64,000 nucleotides of DNA from Sphingomonas changnyeongensis (lineage in GTDB: Bacteria > Pseudomonadota > Alphaproteobacteria > Sphingomonadales > Sphingomonadaceae): positions 628,501 to 692,500 of the forward strand of contig NZ_CP047895.1 in the NCBI RefSeq assembly GCF_009913435.1, in the 5' to 3' direction. The notes under the pieces are model-generated. The model made no database searches. It had not been told where the DNA came from and worked only from the letters and a program-made list of their open reading frames with translations. Positions 1-9,376 of this stretch are shown piece after piece (the stretch's first letter is position 1; every line of letters starts with the position of its first letter). The position numbers and the translations under genes are program-made.

Positions 1-508
1 GGTTGACCGCATAGAGCATCGCCGAGCAGATGATCGCGACCGGCCCCGCAAAGCCGACGCCGCCACTGCCCGCCTGTCCCCGCGCCACCAGGATCAGGCC
101 GACGCCCGCCAGCCCGAGCAGCGAGCCGAGGATCGCCGCCGGCCGCACCTTTTCCCCGAGCAGCACGGCCGCGAGATAGAGCGCGGCGAGCGGCGCAACG
201 AAGGTCAGCGCCACCGCTTCGGCCAGCGGCATCCGCGCAATGCCCCAGAAAAACAGCACCGCCATCACCGCCGTGATCGCGCCGCGCAGCATGTGCAGCC
301 GCAGCGCATGACCGCCCGGCCAGCGCATCCCCGCCGCCCAGAACGCCAGCCCGGTCGGCACCGTGCCGATCAGCGCGCGCCACAGCATCGCGCTATAGGC
401 CCCGATCGCGATCGCCGCCGCCTTCATCGCCGCGTCCATCAGCGCGAACAGCGCGATTCCGGCGCAGGCGGCGGCCAGCGGCAGGGCAAGGGTCGGCGGC
501 ACCGGCAT
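1..508 (-). CDS. EamA/DMT-family transporter, 3' end outside window
   Basis: The first 169 residues of an integral membrane protein are visible, starting at an ATG at 508 and running off the left edge. The sequence is a series of hydrophobic segments rich in Ala, Leu and Gly (for example around residues 6-24, 30-45 and 72-90) with short polar loops, and the stretch with LAEAVALTFVAPL followed by LGEKVRP is typical of one half of an EamA (drug/metabolite exporter) protein, which normally has ten helices in two repeats. It would sit in the inner membrane and move a small metabolite. The substrate cannot be read from the sequence. It lies downstream of ispG on the same strand with a 64-bp gap. 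Family call is good, specific function unknown. Confidence 0.8.
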   Translation of the reverse strand, partial: MPVPPTLALPLAAACAGIALFALMDAAMKAAAIAIGAYSAMLWRALIGTVPTGLAFWAAGMRWPGGHALRLHMLRGAITAVMAVLFFWGIARMPLAEAVALTFVAPLAALYLAAVLLGEKVRPAAILGSLLGLAGVGLILVARGQAGSGGVGFAGPVAIICSAMLYAVN

Positions 509-572
509 GACGTCATGGCCCCGTTCGGGCGGCACGGGGCCGGGGGTTATTCGGCAGCCTGCGCCGCGCCGT

Positions 573-1709
573 TCACCGCTGCGACCGGGCGGCAACGCCG
601 TCGGCCGCCGCATTCGCCGCCTCGATCTCGGCCGCCTTGGCCTCCACCAGCCGGACGATATGGTCGATCATGTCGGCATCGTTCACATGATGGTCGGTGA
701 CGCCCGACAGATAGACCATGTGCTTGCCGGCACCGCCGCCAGTCAGGCCGATATCGGTCTCGCGCGCTTCGCCGGGGCCGTTGACGACACAGCCCAGCAC
801 CGACAGCGACAGCGGCGTGCGGATATGCTGCAGCCGCGCCTCGAGCGTTTCCACGGTGCGGATCACGTCGAACCCCTGGCGCGCGCAGCTGGGGCAGGAG
901 ACGATGCGCACGCCGCGATTGCGGATGCCGAGCGCCTTCAGGATTTCAAAGCCGACGCGCACTTCCTCCTCGGGTTCGGCCGACAGCGAGACGCGGATCG
1001 TGTCGCCGATCCCGAACCACAGCAGCGATCCCAGCCCGATCGCCGACTTGACCGTGCCGCCGATCAGCCCGCCCGCCTCGGTGATGCCCAGATGCAGCGG
1101 ACAGTCGACCGCCTCGGCCAGCTGCTGATAGGCGGCGACCGCCAGAAACACGTCCGACGCCTTCACCGCCACCTTGTATTCGCGGAAATCATGATCCTCG
1201 AGGATGCGGATATGGTCGAGCGCGGATTCGACCAGCGCCTCGGGGCAGGGCTCGCCATATTTTTCCAGCAGATCGCGCTCCAGGCTGCCGGCATTGACGC
1301 CGATGCGGATCGCGCAGCCATTGGCCTTGGCGGCATTGACCACCTCGCGCACCCGGTCGGCCGAGCCGATATTGCCCGGATTGATGCGCAGGCACGCCGC
1401 CCCCGCATCCGCCGCCTCCAGCGCGCGCTGGTAGTGGAAATGGATGTCGGCGACGATCGGCACGCGCGCCGCGCGCACGATCTGCTTCAGCGCCGCCGTG
1501 CTTTCGACATCGGGGCAGGACACGCGGATGATGTCGGCCCCCGCCTCCTCGCAGCGCCGGATCTGGTCGATCGTCGCCTTGACATCGGATGTCGGGGTGT
1601 TGGTCATCGTCTGGACCGTCACCGGGGCGTCGCCGCCGACCGGCACGTTCCCGACCATGATCTGGCGGCACTGACGGCGCGCAATATCGCGCCAGGGACG
1701 TACGGACAT
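573..1709 (-). CDS. ispG: 4-hydroxy-3-methylbut-2-enyl diphosphate synthase
   Basis: IspG (GcpE) converts 2-C-methyl-D-erythritol 2,4-cyclodiphosphate to HMBPP in the non-mevalonate isoprenoid pathway, using a [4Fe-4S] cluster and flavodoxin or ferredoxin electrons in the cytoplasm. The protein shows the N-terminal TIM-barrel part ([31 protein letters not shown]) and the C-terminal cluster ligands: CPSC at about residues 272-275, Cys at about 307 in [10 protein letters not shown], and the following Glu. At 378 residues it matches the short bacterial form. I chose the ATG at 1709, which has a GGGAAC ribosome-binding site. A TTG seven codons upstream at 1730 is possible. The EamA transporter gene lies just downstream on the same strand. 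Confidence 0.97.
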   Translation of the reverse strand: MSVRPWRDIARRQCRQIMVGNVPVGGDAPVTVQTMTNTPTSDVKATIDQIRRCEEAGADIIRVSCPDVESTAALKQIVRAARVPIVADIHFHYQRALEAADAGAACLRINPGNIGSADRVREVVNAAKANGCAIRIGVNAGSLERDLLEKYGEPCPEALVESALDHIRILEDHDFREYKVAVKASDVFLAVAAYQQLAEAVDCPLHLGITEAGGLIGGTVKSAIGLGSLLWFGIGDTIRVSLSAEPEEEVRVGFEILKALGIRNRGVRIVSCPSCARQGFDVIRTVETLEARLQHIRTPLSLSVLGCVVNGPGEARETDIGLTGGGAGKHMVYLSGVTDHHVNDADMIDHIVRLVEAKAAEIEAANAAADGVAARSQR

Positions 1710-1856
1710 GCTGTTCCCGTTCACCTGCAAGGAAGACCCTGCGCGTCATAGCAGGCTGTGCCCGCCCCCGGAAGCAACCGCGCGCCAATGGCCAAAGCCG
1801 GGCGCAAACCGGCAGCCGGGTGGCGCAGGAAACGCAGTGACGCTAGGGCACCCGGC

Positions 1857-2802
1857 ATGACCGAAGCACAAGCAAGATCGCAGGGCCGGTGGAGCCTGGT
1901 CGTCCATGGCGGCGCGGGGATATTGACGCGCGACACCGTGTCTGCCGAACAGGACCGGGCGGCGCGCGCCGGGCTGGCGGCGGCGCTTGATGCCGGGACG
2001 GCGATCCTGGCTGCGGGCGGGACCGCGCTCGATGCCGCCGAGGCGGCGGTGCGCGTGCTGGAGGATGATCCCGCCTTCAATGCGGGGCGCGGCGCGGTGT
2101 TCACCCGTGACGGCCGGATCGAGCTGGACGCGGCGGTGATGGACGGGCGCGACCGCCGCGCCGGCGCGGTGACCGGCGTGACCGCCACCCGCAACCCGGT
2201 CACGCTCGCGCGGCGGGTGATGGAGGCAAGCCCGCATGTGCTGCTGTCGGGCTCGGGGGCCGATCTGTTCGCCCGCGAACAGGGCCTGCCCGAAGCGGGG
2301 CCGGACTGGTTCGCCACGCCCGAACGCCGCCGCCAGCTGGGCGAGCTGCTGAGCAGCGGCGGCGACGCGTTCGATATCGAGATGAAATACGGCACGGTGG
2401 GCGCGGTCGCGTGCGACGGCGACGGCCATGTCGCGGCCGCGACCTCGACCGGCGGGGTGATGGGCAAGATCTGGGGGCGGATCGGCGATTCGCCGCTGAT
2501 CGGGGCCGGCACCTATGCCGATGATCGCGCCGGGGCGGTGTCTTGCACCGGGGCGGGCGAGTTCTTCATCCGCGCCGGGGTCGGCCATGAGATCGCGGCG
2601 CGGGTGCGGCTGGCGGGGAGGATCTGCGCAGCGCCGCCGCCGCCGCCATCGCCGATATGGGGCGCTGGGCGGCACCGGCGGCACGATCGTCGCCGGGCCG
2701 GGGGGCGAAGGCTTCTGGCTGTTCAACAGCCGGGGCATGTACCGGGGCCGCGCCGATGCATCGGGGGCGCGCCAGGTCGCCATCTATGGCGATGAAGGCT
2801 AG
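1857..2802 (+). pseudogene. Isoaspartyl peptidase/L-asparaginase (Ntn hydrolase), two frameshifts
   Basis: The reading frame from the ATG at 1857 encodes a plant-type asparaginase/isoaspartyl peptidase: VVHGGAG near the N terminus, the autocleavage site YGTVGAVA with the nucleophile Thr, and GDSPLIGAGTYAD. It then goes out of frame. The family expects LAGEDLRSAAAAAIADMGALGGTGG here, which is recovered only by stepping through three frames. One G is missing in the G4 run at 2615-2618 and another in the G4 run at 2659-2662. The C-terminal part (GTIVAGPGGEGFWLFNSRGM) follows in the third frame and ends at a TAG at 2800-2802. With both bases restored the product would be about 315 residues, the normal length. 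It is either a recent pseudogene or, quite possibly, an intact gene with consensus errors. Confidence 0.85.
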
Positions 2803-2851
2803 AGCGGTTTCCAGTCAGGTGGAATCACTTGACGGCCCGGAAAACGCGGCA
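2801..2851 (+). repeat. Palindromic intergenic repeat, copy 1
   Basis: The element starts AGAGCGGTTTCCAGTCAGGT and contains the hairpin TCAGGTG-GAAT-CACTTGA (2815-2832, one G-T wobble), then a CGGAAAACGCGGC tail. Its first two bases overlap the TAG stop of the upstream gene. Two more copies lie at 12089 and 19606. It could work as a transcription terminator or be a REP/MITE-like element; nothing in it encodes a protein. Confidence 0.85.
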
Positions 2852-2899
2852 AAACAAACAGCTGGAGCGGTGACGGTCCTGCCGCAGGCGACCTGACCG

Positions 2900-4105
2900 T
2901 CAGACCATCGCCCCGGCAAGCAGCCGGGGCAGATCGCCCGCCTCGCCGCGCGCCTCGGCCATGAACAGCTGCTTGAGCGGGCGCACCCGCTGCACCGCGC
3001 CCAGCCCGAAGCGGCGCACCGCCGATGCCGCTTCGCCGCGAATGCCGAACAGCCGCGCCAGCCCGTCGGTCGATGCCGCGACAAGGAAGGTGTCGAGGCT
3101 GCGCCAGCGGCGATACCGGTCCATCAGCTGCTGATCACCCAGATCAAGCCCCAGCCGCGCGCCATCGACCAGCACCTCGGTGAGCGCGGCGGCGTCGCGC
3201 AGGCCGAGATTGAGGCCCTGCCCGGCAATCGGGTGAATGCCGTGCGCCGCATCGCCGACCAGCGCCAGCCGCTGATCGGTGATGCGCGCGGCATGGTGGA
3301 ACCCGAGCGGATAGCTGGACAGCGGCGCGGCGAGCCTCATGTCGCCGAGCAGCCCGCCCATCTTCTTGTGCAGTTCGGCGACGAAGCCGCGCGGGCCAAG
3401 CTTCAGATAGCCCGGCGCATCGTCGCGGGTGACCGACCAGACCAGCCCCGAACGGTTGCCCGGCAGCATCGGCAGGATCGCGAACGGACCTTCGGGATAG
3501 AAAATCTCATAGGCGATATTGTCGTGCGGGCGTTCATGCTCGATCGCCGCGATGATCGCCACATGCTCATATTGCCAGCGCGCGATGGGAATGCCCGCCG
3601 CCTCGCGCGTCGGCGACTGGCGCCCCTCGGCCGCGATCAGCAGCGGCGCGCGCACCTCGCGGCCATCGGCCAGGCGCACCATGACGCCATGTTCGCCGCG
3701 CTCGGTCGCGACCGGGCGGGCCGGCATCAGCAGCGTGACATTGGCGGCATCGGCGGCGGCAGCGTGGAGCGCGTGGCGCAGCGCCCGGTTTTCGAACATG
3801 ATGCCCAGCGCGCCGTCATCGGCCGCGGGCTCGAAATCCAGCGCGCCCGGTTTCAGCCCGTCCGACACCCGGATCGCGGCGATCGGGCAGCCCTTGCCCT
3901 CCAGCCGCGCGCCAAGACCGATCGCCTCGAGCATCCGCCAGCTCGCCGAGGCGATGGCCGATGCCCGGCCGTCAAACGCCGGGGCAAGCACCGTGGCCGG
4001 CTCGGCCGGATCGATGACCGTCGACGACAGGCCGTGCGCGTCGAGCGCCAGCGCCAGTGTCAGGCCGACAAGGCCGCCGCCGAGGATGATGACGTCGCTA
4101 TCCAT
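2900..4105 (-). CDS. UbiH/UbiF/COQ6-type FAD-dependent monooxygenase
   Basis: A 401-residue flavoprotein hydroxylase of the ubiquinone-biosynthesis class, which adds a hydroxyl group to the polyprenylated ring using NAD(P)H and oxygen. The N-terminal Rossmann motif is LGGGLVGLTLALALD at about residues 8-22. The mid-protein DG fingerprint lies near AEGRQSPTR, and the C-terminal FAD-binding motif GDAAHGIHPIAGQGLNLGLRD is diagnostic for the family. I start it at the ATG at 4105 (MDSDVIILGGG) rather than the in-frame codon at 4129. No other ubiquinone genes sit nearby, so which ring position it hydroxylates (UbiH, UbiF or a combined UbiL/UbiM role, as in other alphaproteobacteria) cannot be decided. 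It is convergent with the gene before it and divergent from ftsK. Confidence 0.9.
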   Translation of the reverse strand: MDSDVIILGGGLVGLTLALALDAHGLSSTVIDPAEPATVLAPAFDGRASAIASASWRMLEAIGLGARLEGKGCPIAAIRVSDGLKPGALDFEPAADDGALGIMFENRALRHALHAAAADAANVTLLMPARPVATERGEHGVMVRLADGREVRAPLLIAAEGRQSPTREAAGIPIARWQYEHVAIIAAIEHERPHDNIAYEIFYPEGPFAILPMLPGNRSGLVWSVTRDDAPGYLKLGPRGFVAELHKKMGGLLGDMRLAAPLSSYPLGFHHAARITDQRLALVGDAAHGIHPIAGQGLNLGLRDAAALTEVLVDGARLGLDLGDQQLMDRYRRWRSLDTFLVAASTDGLARLFGIRGEAASAVRRFGLGAVQRVRPLKQLFMAEARGEAGDLPRLLAGAMV

Positions 4106-4295
4106 GGCCTGACAGATAGCGCCTCGCACACCGCATCACCAGCGGCGATCGCCGGTGCCTCACGCCCCCGAACTTGACGACCGAGTCCGGCTGGGCGACA
4201 TGGGCAGGGCCGGGAACATTTCGCGCACAAAGCCGCCCCATCGTCTCGGTGGCGCGCAGGCGCGGCGCGGGCGATGGACGCGGGAGATGAGGGCG

Positions 4296-6611
4296 ATGGC
4301 GACACAGGTGGCGGACGAGGACATGCCCGGCTGGCGCCAGGCGGTGGCGCGCGGCGTGCAGCGCGGCGCGGCGGTGGCCGGCGCGGTGGCGCTGGCGGCG
4401 CTCGCGCTGCTGCTCGCGCTCGCGCTGATCAGCTACCGTCCCAGTGACGCGGCGCTCAACACCGCCGCCGGCGGGGCCCCCGGCAATTGGATCGGCACCC
4501 CCGGCGCATGGGCCGCCGACCTGTTGCTGACCGGCTTCGGCCCGGCGATCGGCCTGATGCTGCCGATGCTCGGCCTGATGGCGCTGCGCCTCTATCATGA
4601 CCGCGCGGTCGGGCGCTGGCGGCGCAACCTGCCGGTCGCGCTGGTCGGCATCGCGCTGATCGGCGCGGCGGCGACCGGCATCCGCCCGGGGGCCATTCCG
4701 GGCCTGCCGGCGGGGGTTGGCGGCGTGCTCGGCCATCTCGGCGCGCAGCTTGGCCAGCTTGGCCTGTCGGCGATTGCCGACCCGGCGGTGCGCGGCTGGA
4801 CCGGGGCAGGCCTGGTCGCCGTCACCGGGCTGGCCGGGCTGATCGTCTGGACCCTGTGCCTCGAGCTTGACGAGATGGAGCGCGCCTGGCTGCTGCGGCG
4901 GCGCACCCGGCCGGAAATGGATGACGAGATCTGGCACGACGACACGCCCGCCCCGGTCAAGCGCCCGCGCGCCCCGGCGGAAAAGCGCCGGCCGGTCGAG
5001 GCGGACCACCGGCCGCCGCCGGTGATCTCGGTGCCTGAGAAAAAGGACAAGGACCCGCGCCCCCAGCCGCCGGTCCAGGCAAGCCTTGACCTCAAGGACC
5101 GTTACGCCCTGCCCCCGCTCGACCTGCTGCGCCCGGCCCCGCCGGCAAGCGGCGGCACGCTCGACACCGCGGCGCTCGAACGCAATGCCCGGCTGCTCGA
5201 AAGCGTGCTCGACGATTTCCACGTAAAGGGCTCGATCGTCGAGGTCCGGCCCGGCCCGGTCGTCACCATGTATGAGCTGGAGCCCGCCGCCGGCATCAAG
5301 GCTAGCCGCGTGATCCAGCTGGCCGACGACATCGCCCGCAACATGTCGGCGCTGTCGGCGCGCGTCGCGACGATCCCGGGCCGCACGGTAATCGGGATCG
5401 AGCTGCCCAACCAGAAGCGCGAGGCGGTGGTGCTGCATGAACTGGTCGCCAGCAGCGCCTTTGCCGACCAGGCGGGATCGCTGCCGATCATCCTGGGCAA
5501 GAACATCGCCGGCGATCCGGTGATCGCCGATCTGGCCCCGATGCCGCATTTGCTGGTCGCGGGCACCACCGGGTCGGGCAAGTCGGTCGGCCTGAACGCG
5601 ATGATCCTGTCGCTGCTCTACCGGCTGACGCCGGACCAGTGCCGGATGATCATGATCGATCCCAAGATGCTCGAACTCAGCATCTATGACGACATTCCCC
5701 ATCTGCTCGCCCCGGTGGTCACCGAACCGCCCAAGGCGATCCGCGCGCTGCGCTGGGCGGTCGAGCAGATGGAGGAACGCTACCGGATGATGGCCTCGGT
5801 CTCGGTGCGCTCGCTTGCCAGCTTCAACGAGAAGGTGCGGCTCGCCAAGGCCAAGGGCCAGCCGCTCGGCCGCCGCGTGCAGACCGGCTATGACGCCGAG
5901 ACCGGCCAGCCGCTCTATGAGGAAGAGCAGCTGGTCTATGAACCGCTGCCGCAGATCGTCGTGATCGTCGACGAGCTAGCCGACCTGATGATGACCGCGG
6001 GCAAGGAAGTGGAGTTCCTGATCCAGCGGCTGGCGCAGAAGGCGCGCGCGGCGGGCATCCATCTGATCATGGCGACGCAGCGCCCCTCGGTCGATGTCAT
6101 CACCGGGGTCATCAAGGCGAACCTGCCGACGCGGATCAGCTTCCAGGTCACCTCCAAGATCGATTCGCGCACCATCCTGGGCGAACAGGGGGCCGAGCAG
6201 CTGCTCGGCAAGGGCGACATGCTCTATATGCCCGGCGGCAAGCAGATCGCCCGCGTCCATGGCCCGTTCGTGTCGGACGACGAGGTGCGCGCCATTGCCG
6301 ATCACTGGCGTGCACAGGGCAAGCCCGATTACATCCAGGCCGTCACCGAGGAGCCGGAGGATGGCGGCTTCGAACTCGATGGCGCGCCGTCGGGCGACGA
6401 CAGCCCGGAAGACCAGCTCTATCGCCGCGCCGTGCAGATCGTGGCGGAAAGCCAGAAGGCCTCGACCTCCTATGTCCAGCGCCAGCTGCGCATCGGCTAT
6501 AACAGCGCCGCCCGGCTGATCGAGCGGATGGAAAAAGAGGGCAAGGTCGGGCGGCCGGACCATGTCGGCCGCCGCGAAGTGCTGATCGACACCGATGGCA
6601 ATCCGGTCTGA
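4296..6611 (+). CDS. ftsK: DNA translocase FtsK
   Basis: FtsK pumps the chromosome terminus through the closing division septum and activates XerCD recombination. The 771-residue protein has about four N-terminal membrane helices (within the first 185 residues), a basic and proline-rich linker (about 190-265), and the RecA-like motor: Walker A GTTGSGKS at about 422, Walker B VVIVDELADLMM at about 550-560. A C-terminal winged-helix gamma domain (about 705-760, with SYVQRQLRIGYNSAARL) reads KOPS sequences. It is shorter than E. coli FtsK because the linker is short, as usual in alphaproteobacteria. Start at 4296 follows GAGGG. An ATG at 4287 is an alternative. The next gene overlaps its 3' end. 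Confidence 0.95.
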   Translation: MATQVADEDMPGWRQAVARGVQRGAAVAGAVALAALALLLALALISYRPSDAALNTAAGGAPGNWIGTPGAWAADLLLTGFGPAIGLMLPMLGLMALRLYHDRAVGRWRRNLPVALVGIALIGAAATGIRPGAIPGLPAGVGGVLGHLGAQLGQLGLSAIADPAVRGWTGAGLVAVTGLAGLIVWTLCLELDEMERAWLLRRRTRPEMDDEIWHDDTPAPVKRPRAPAEKRRPVEADHRPPPVISVPEKKDKDPRPQPPVQASLDLKDRYALPPLDLLRPAPPASGGTLDTAALERNARLLESVLDDFHVKGSIVEVRPGPVVTMYELEPAAGIKASRVIQLADDIARNMSALSARVATIPGRTVIGIELPNQKREAVVLHELVASSAFADQAGSLPIILGKNIAGDPVIADLAPMPHLLVAGTTGSGKSVGLNAMILSLLYRLTPDQCRMIMIDPKMLELSIYDDIPHLLAPVVTEPPKAIRALRWAVEQMEERYRMMASVSVRSLASFNEKVRLAKAKGQPLGRRVQTGYDAETGQPLYEEEQLVYEPLPQIVVIVDELADLMMTAGKEVEFLIQRLAQKARAAGIHLIMATQRPSVDVITGVIKANLPTRISFQVTSKIDSRTILGEQGAEQLLGKGDMLYMPGGKQIARVHGPFVSDDEVRAIADHWRAQGKPDYIQAVTEEPEDGGFELDGAPSGDDSPEDQLYRRAVQIVAESQKASTSYVQRQLRIGYNSAARLIERMEKEGKVGRPDHVGRREVLIDTDGNPV

Positions 6612-7277
6612 TCTGATTGCGATTGCGGCGGCGCTGAGCGCCCCGTTCGGCGCGGCACCCGCCGCCGCCCAGCCGGCGACAGCGGCTCCGGCCAGCCCCC
6701 AGCCGCAACCGGGCGCAGCATCGGCGGATGAGGCGGCGCTGATCGCCCGCCATGCCGATCTGGTCCGGCGCACCGGGCCGGTGCTCGAGCTGCGCACCGA
6801 CCGGGGTGGGAAAGGCTGGAAAGCAGCGATTGCGCGGCCCTGCCCGACAGCTGCGTGGTCTATACGCTCGACCGGGTCTGGGCGGCTGAGCGCCTGTTCG
6901 GCATCCGGCTGAGTTTCTACGAGGGCATGGATTACATGGTCATCGACAGGATCGGCGCGGGGATCCAGACCGGCGAACGGCCGGTGTTCGCGCCCTCGGG
7001 GCGTTATTTCGCGAGCGCGTTCATCGACCATGCGGGCGGCAATGGCGGCTGGGTGCGGCTGTGGCCGGTCGGCAGCGACCTGCCGGTCCGCGCGGTCGTG
7101 ACCGGCAATGGCGAGCCGGCAGACCTGGTCTGGCATGGCGAGACCTGCCTGTCCTTCAAAGTGACCGGCGGCGGACCGCTGGGCGGGCGGTCAACCGACG
7201 ACACCAGGAACTGGTATCTCGTTGCCGCAGTGCCCGAATGGCGGCTGACCGAGCGGCGGCCGGCTGGCTGCCGCTAG
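6595..7277 (+). pseudogene. Small secreted protein of unknown function, one frameshift
   Basis: The ATG at 6595 overlaps the last codons of ftsK by 17 bp, so the gene is translationally coupled. Residues 1-25 look like a signal peptide ending in an AAAQ-type site, followed by an Ala/Pro linker and a polar domain. The frame is lost at the G4 run 6803-6806. Restoring one G joins TDRG to WERLESSDCAALPDSC and then to the continuation VVYTLDRVWAAERLFGIRLSFYE, which runs on to a TAG at 7275-7277. The restored product would be about 227 residues, periplasmic, with three cysteines in the mature part and a C-terminal Cys. I recognise no family. It is either a pseudogene or a base-calling error. Confidence 0.7.
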
Positions 7278-7379
7278 CAAGAGCAGAATATGCATCGACG
7301 AGGGCCGCATCGACAGCCGCAGCGCCACATTCTACGCCTTGGCCCGAACCAGAACTCAGACACACAGAAGGGAGGGATC

Positions 7380-9299
7380 ATGTTCAAAACCGTGCTGCTT
7401 GGCTGCGCCGCGCTGACCGCGAGCGCCGCCGTCGCGCAAACCGCGGCAAAGCCCGAGGCGCTGACCGCCGATGGCATCCCCGCCGTCCCCGCCGCGCTTG
7501 CCGACCAGACCCGCCCCTATCTGGAGGTCCGTTCGGGCGCGTTTAGGGCGTGGCACCCGACGCGGCGGTCGGCGCTGATCACCACCCGGTTCGGCAATGT
7601 GCCGCAGATCCATGAAGTGGCGCAGCCGATGGGCGCGCGCACGCAGATCAGCTTTGAAGCCGATGCGATTGCCGGCGTGTCGGTCGCGCGCGGGCGGGGC
7701 GATGTCACCGTCGTCCAGAAGGATGTCGGCGGCAGCGAGTTCTGGCAGCTCTATACGCTCGCCGATGGACGGCTGAAGCTGCTGACCGACGGCAAGAGCC
7801 GCAATTCGCTCAACGCATGGAGCCATGACGGGCGGCTGATCGCCTATAGCTCGACACGGCGGAACGGCACGGATTCGGACCTCTATGTGATGGACCCGCG
7901 CGATCCGGCGACCGACCGCATGGTCGCCCAGGTCAAGGGCGGCGGCTGGGCGGTCGCCGATTTCGCGCCCGACGGGAAAAGCGCGATCGTCGCCCAATAT
8001 GTGTCGGTCACCAAGACAAACCTGTTCCGCATGGATCTGGCCAGCGGGGCGATGACGCCGATCGGCGATCATCGCCGCGACATCGCCTATTCGGGCGCGA
8101 AATTCGCCCCCGACGGGGTGTTGTGGGTGACGTCCGACGACGGATCGGATTTCCAGCGGCTCGGCACGCTCGATCCCGCGACCGGCCGGTTCACCCCGGT
8201 GTCGCCCGAACCGCGCTGGGATGTCGACGGGTTCGACATTGCCGCCGATGGCAGCTTCATCGCCTATCTGGTCAACGAGGCGGGGGCCAGCCGGCTGCGC
8301 ATCCTCGACACGCGGACGCGCGCCGTGCGCACCGTCGACGCCCTGCCGCAGGGCGTGGCGGGCGGCATCGAGATCGCGCCCTGGGGCATGATCGGCCTGA
8401 CGCTCAGTTCCGCAACCGCATCGGCCGACATGTATGCGGTCGATCCCGCGACGCTCGCCGTCACCCGCTGGACGCAGAGCGAGACCGGCGGACTCGATCC
8501 GGCGCGCAACCGCCCGGCGGAGCTGGTGACGGTCAGGAGCTTTGACGGGCTTGAGGTGTCGGGCTTTCTCTACCGCCCCGATCCGGCGCGCTTCCCCGGG
8601 CGGCGGCCGCTGATCTTTTCGATCCATGGCGGGCCGGAAGGCCAGTCCCAGCCCGGTTTTCTGGGGCGGAACAATTATTATCTCAACGAACTGGGCGTCG
8701 CCCTATTCTTCCCCAATGTCCGCGGCTCGACCGGCTTCGGCAAGACATTCGTGTCGCTCGACAACGGGCCGTTCAAGCGCGAGGATTCGGTGCGCGACAT
8801 CGGCGCATTCCTCGACGTGCTCGGCCGCGATGCCGGGCTCGATCCGGCGCGGTTCGGCGTGTCGGGCGGCTCTTATGGCGGCTATATGTGCTATGCGAGC
8901 GCGATCCGCTTCGGCGACCGGTTCAAGGCCGCCCAGTGCACGGTCGCGATCTCGAACTTCGTCACCTTCCTCGAAAACACCCAGGGCTATCGCCGCGATC
9001 TGCGCCGCGTCGAATATGGCGACGAACGCGACCCCAAGCAGCGGCAGAAGCTGATCGAGATCTCGCCGATGACCCGGGTGGACGAGCTGCGCATCCCGCT
9101 GATGGTCGTGACCGGCGGTAATGATCCCCGCGTCCCGGCGTCGGAGGCGGACCAGATCGTCAAGGCGGTGCGCGCCAAGGGCCGGACCGCCTGGCACCTG
9201 CTGGCCGCCGACGAGGGCCATGGCTTCGCCAAAAAGGCGAACCAGGACTATCTGATGTGGACCACGCTGATGTTCTGGGATCAGAATCTGCTGAAATAA
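7380..9299 (+). CDS. Secreted S9-family (prolyl oligopeptidase type) peptidase
   Basis: A 639-residue serine peptidase with a signal peptide (MFKTVLLGCAALTASAAVAQ). The N-terminal half (about 40-390) reads as beta-propeller blades of the TolB/WD40-like kind that gate access to the active site. The C-terminal alpha/beta hydrolase domain holds GGSYGGYM with the nucleophile Ser at about 497, an Asp in GGNDPRVP and the His in DEGHGF. Such enzymes cut short peptides in the periplasm. The start at 7380 has a strong AGGGAGGG ribosome-binding site 3-10 bases upstream. The gap before it (7278-7379) probably holds its promoter. Sphingomonads carry many of these peptidases, so the individual substrate is unknown. 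Confidence 0.92.
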   Translation: MFKTVLLGCAALTASAAVAQTAAKPEALTADGIPAVPAALADQTRPYLEVRSGAFRAWHPTRRSALITTRFGNVPQIHEVAQPMGARTQISFEADAIAGVSVARGRGDVTVVQKDVGGSEFWQLYTLADGRLKLLTDGKSRNSLNAWSHDGRLIAYSSTRRNGTDSDLYVMDPRDPATDRMVAQVKGGGWAVADFAPDGKSAIVAQYVSVTKTNLFRMDLASGAMTPIGDHRRDIAYSGAKFAPDGVLWVTSDDGSDFQRLGTLDPATGRFTPVSPEPRWDVDGFDIAADGSFIAYLVNEAGASRLRILDTRTRAVRTVDALPQGVAGGIEIAPWGMIGLTLSSATASADMYAVDPATLAVTRWTQSETGGLDPARNRPAELVTVRSFDGLEVSGFLYRPDPARFPGRRPLIFSIHGGPEGQSQPGFLGRNNYYLNELGVALFFPNVRGSTGFGKTFVSLDNGPFKREDSVRDIGAFLDVLGRDAGLDPARFGVSGGSYGGYMCYASAIRFGDRFKAAQCTVAISNFVTFLENTQGYRRDLRRVEYGDERDPKQRQKLIEISPMTRVDELRIPLMVVTGGNDPRVPASEADQIVKAVRAKGRTAWHLLAADEGHGFAKKANQDYLMWTTLMFWDQNLLK

Positions 9300-9376
9300 G
9301 GCCGTTTGCGGGGGGTTCAGCGCCGGTTCAACGGTGCCGGGCCAGGGTCGGCCCGCCCCCCGCTACAGGAGAAATC

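Noticed and set aside
507..1751. Long plus-strand frame opposite ispG (414 residues)
   Set aside because: It is the antisense shadow of ispG, whose minus-strand product has all IspG cluster ligands; the high GC content keeps antisense frames open.
4098..5702. 534-residue minus-strand frame opposite ftsK
   Set aside because: Composition is Arg/Gly-rich with no family pattern, and the plus strand clearly encodes FtsK; rejected as an antisense shadow.
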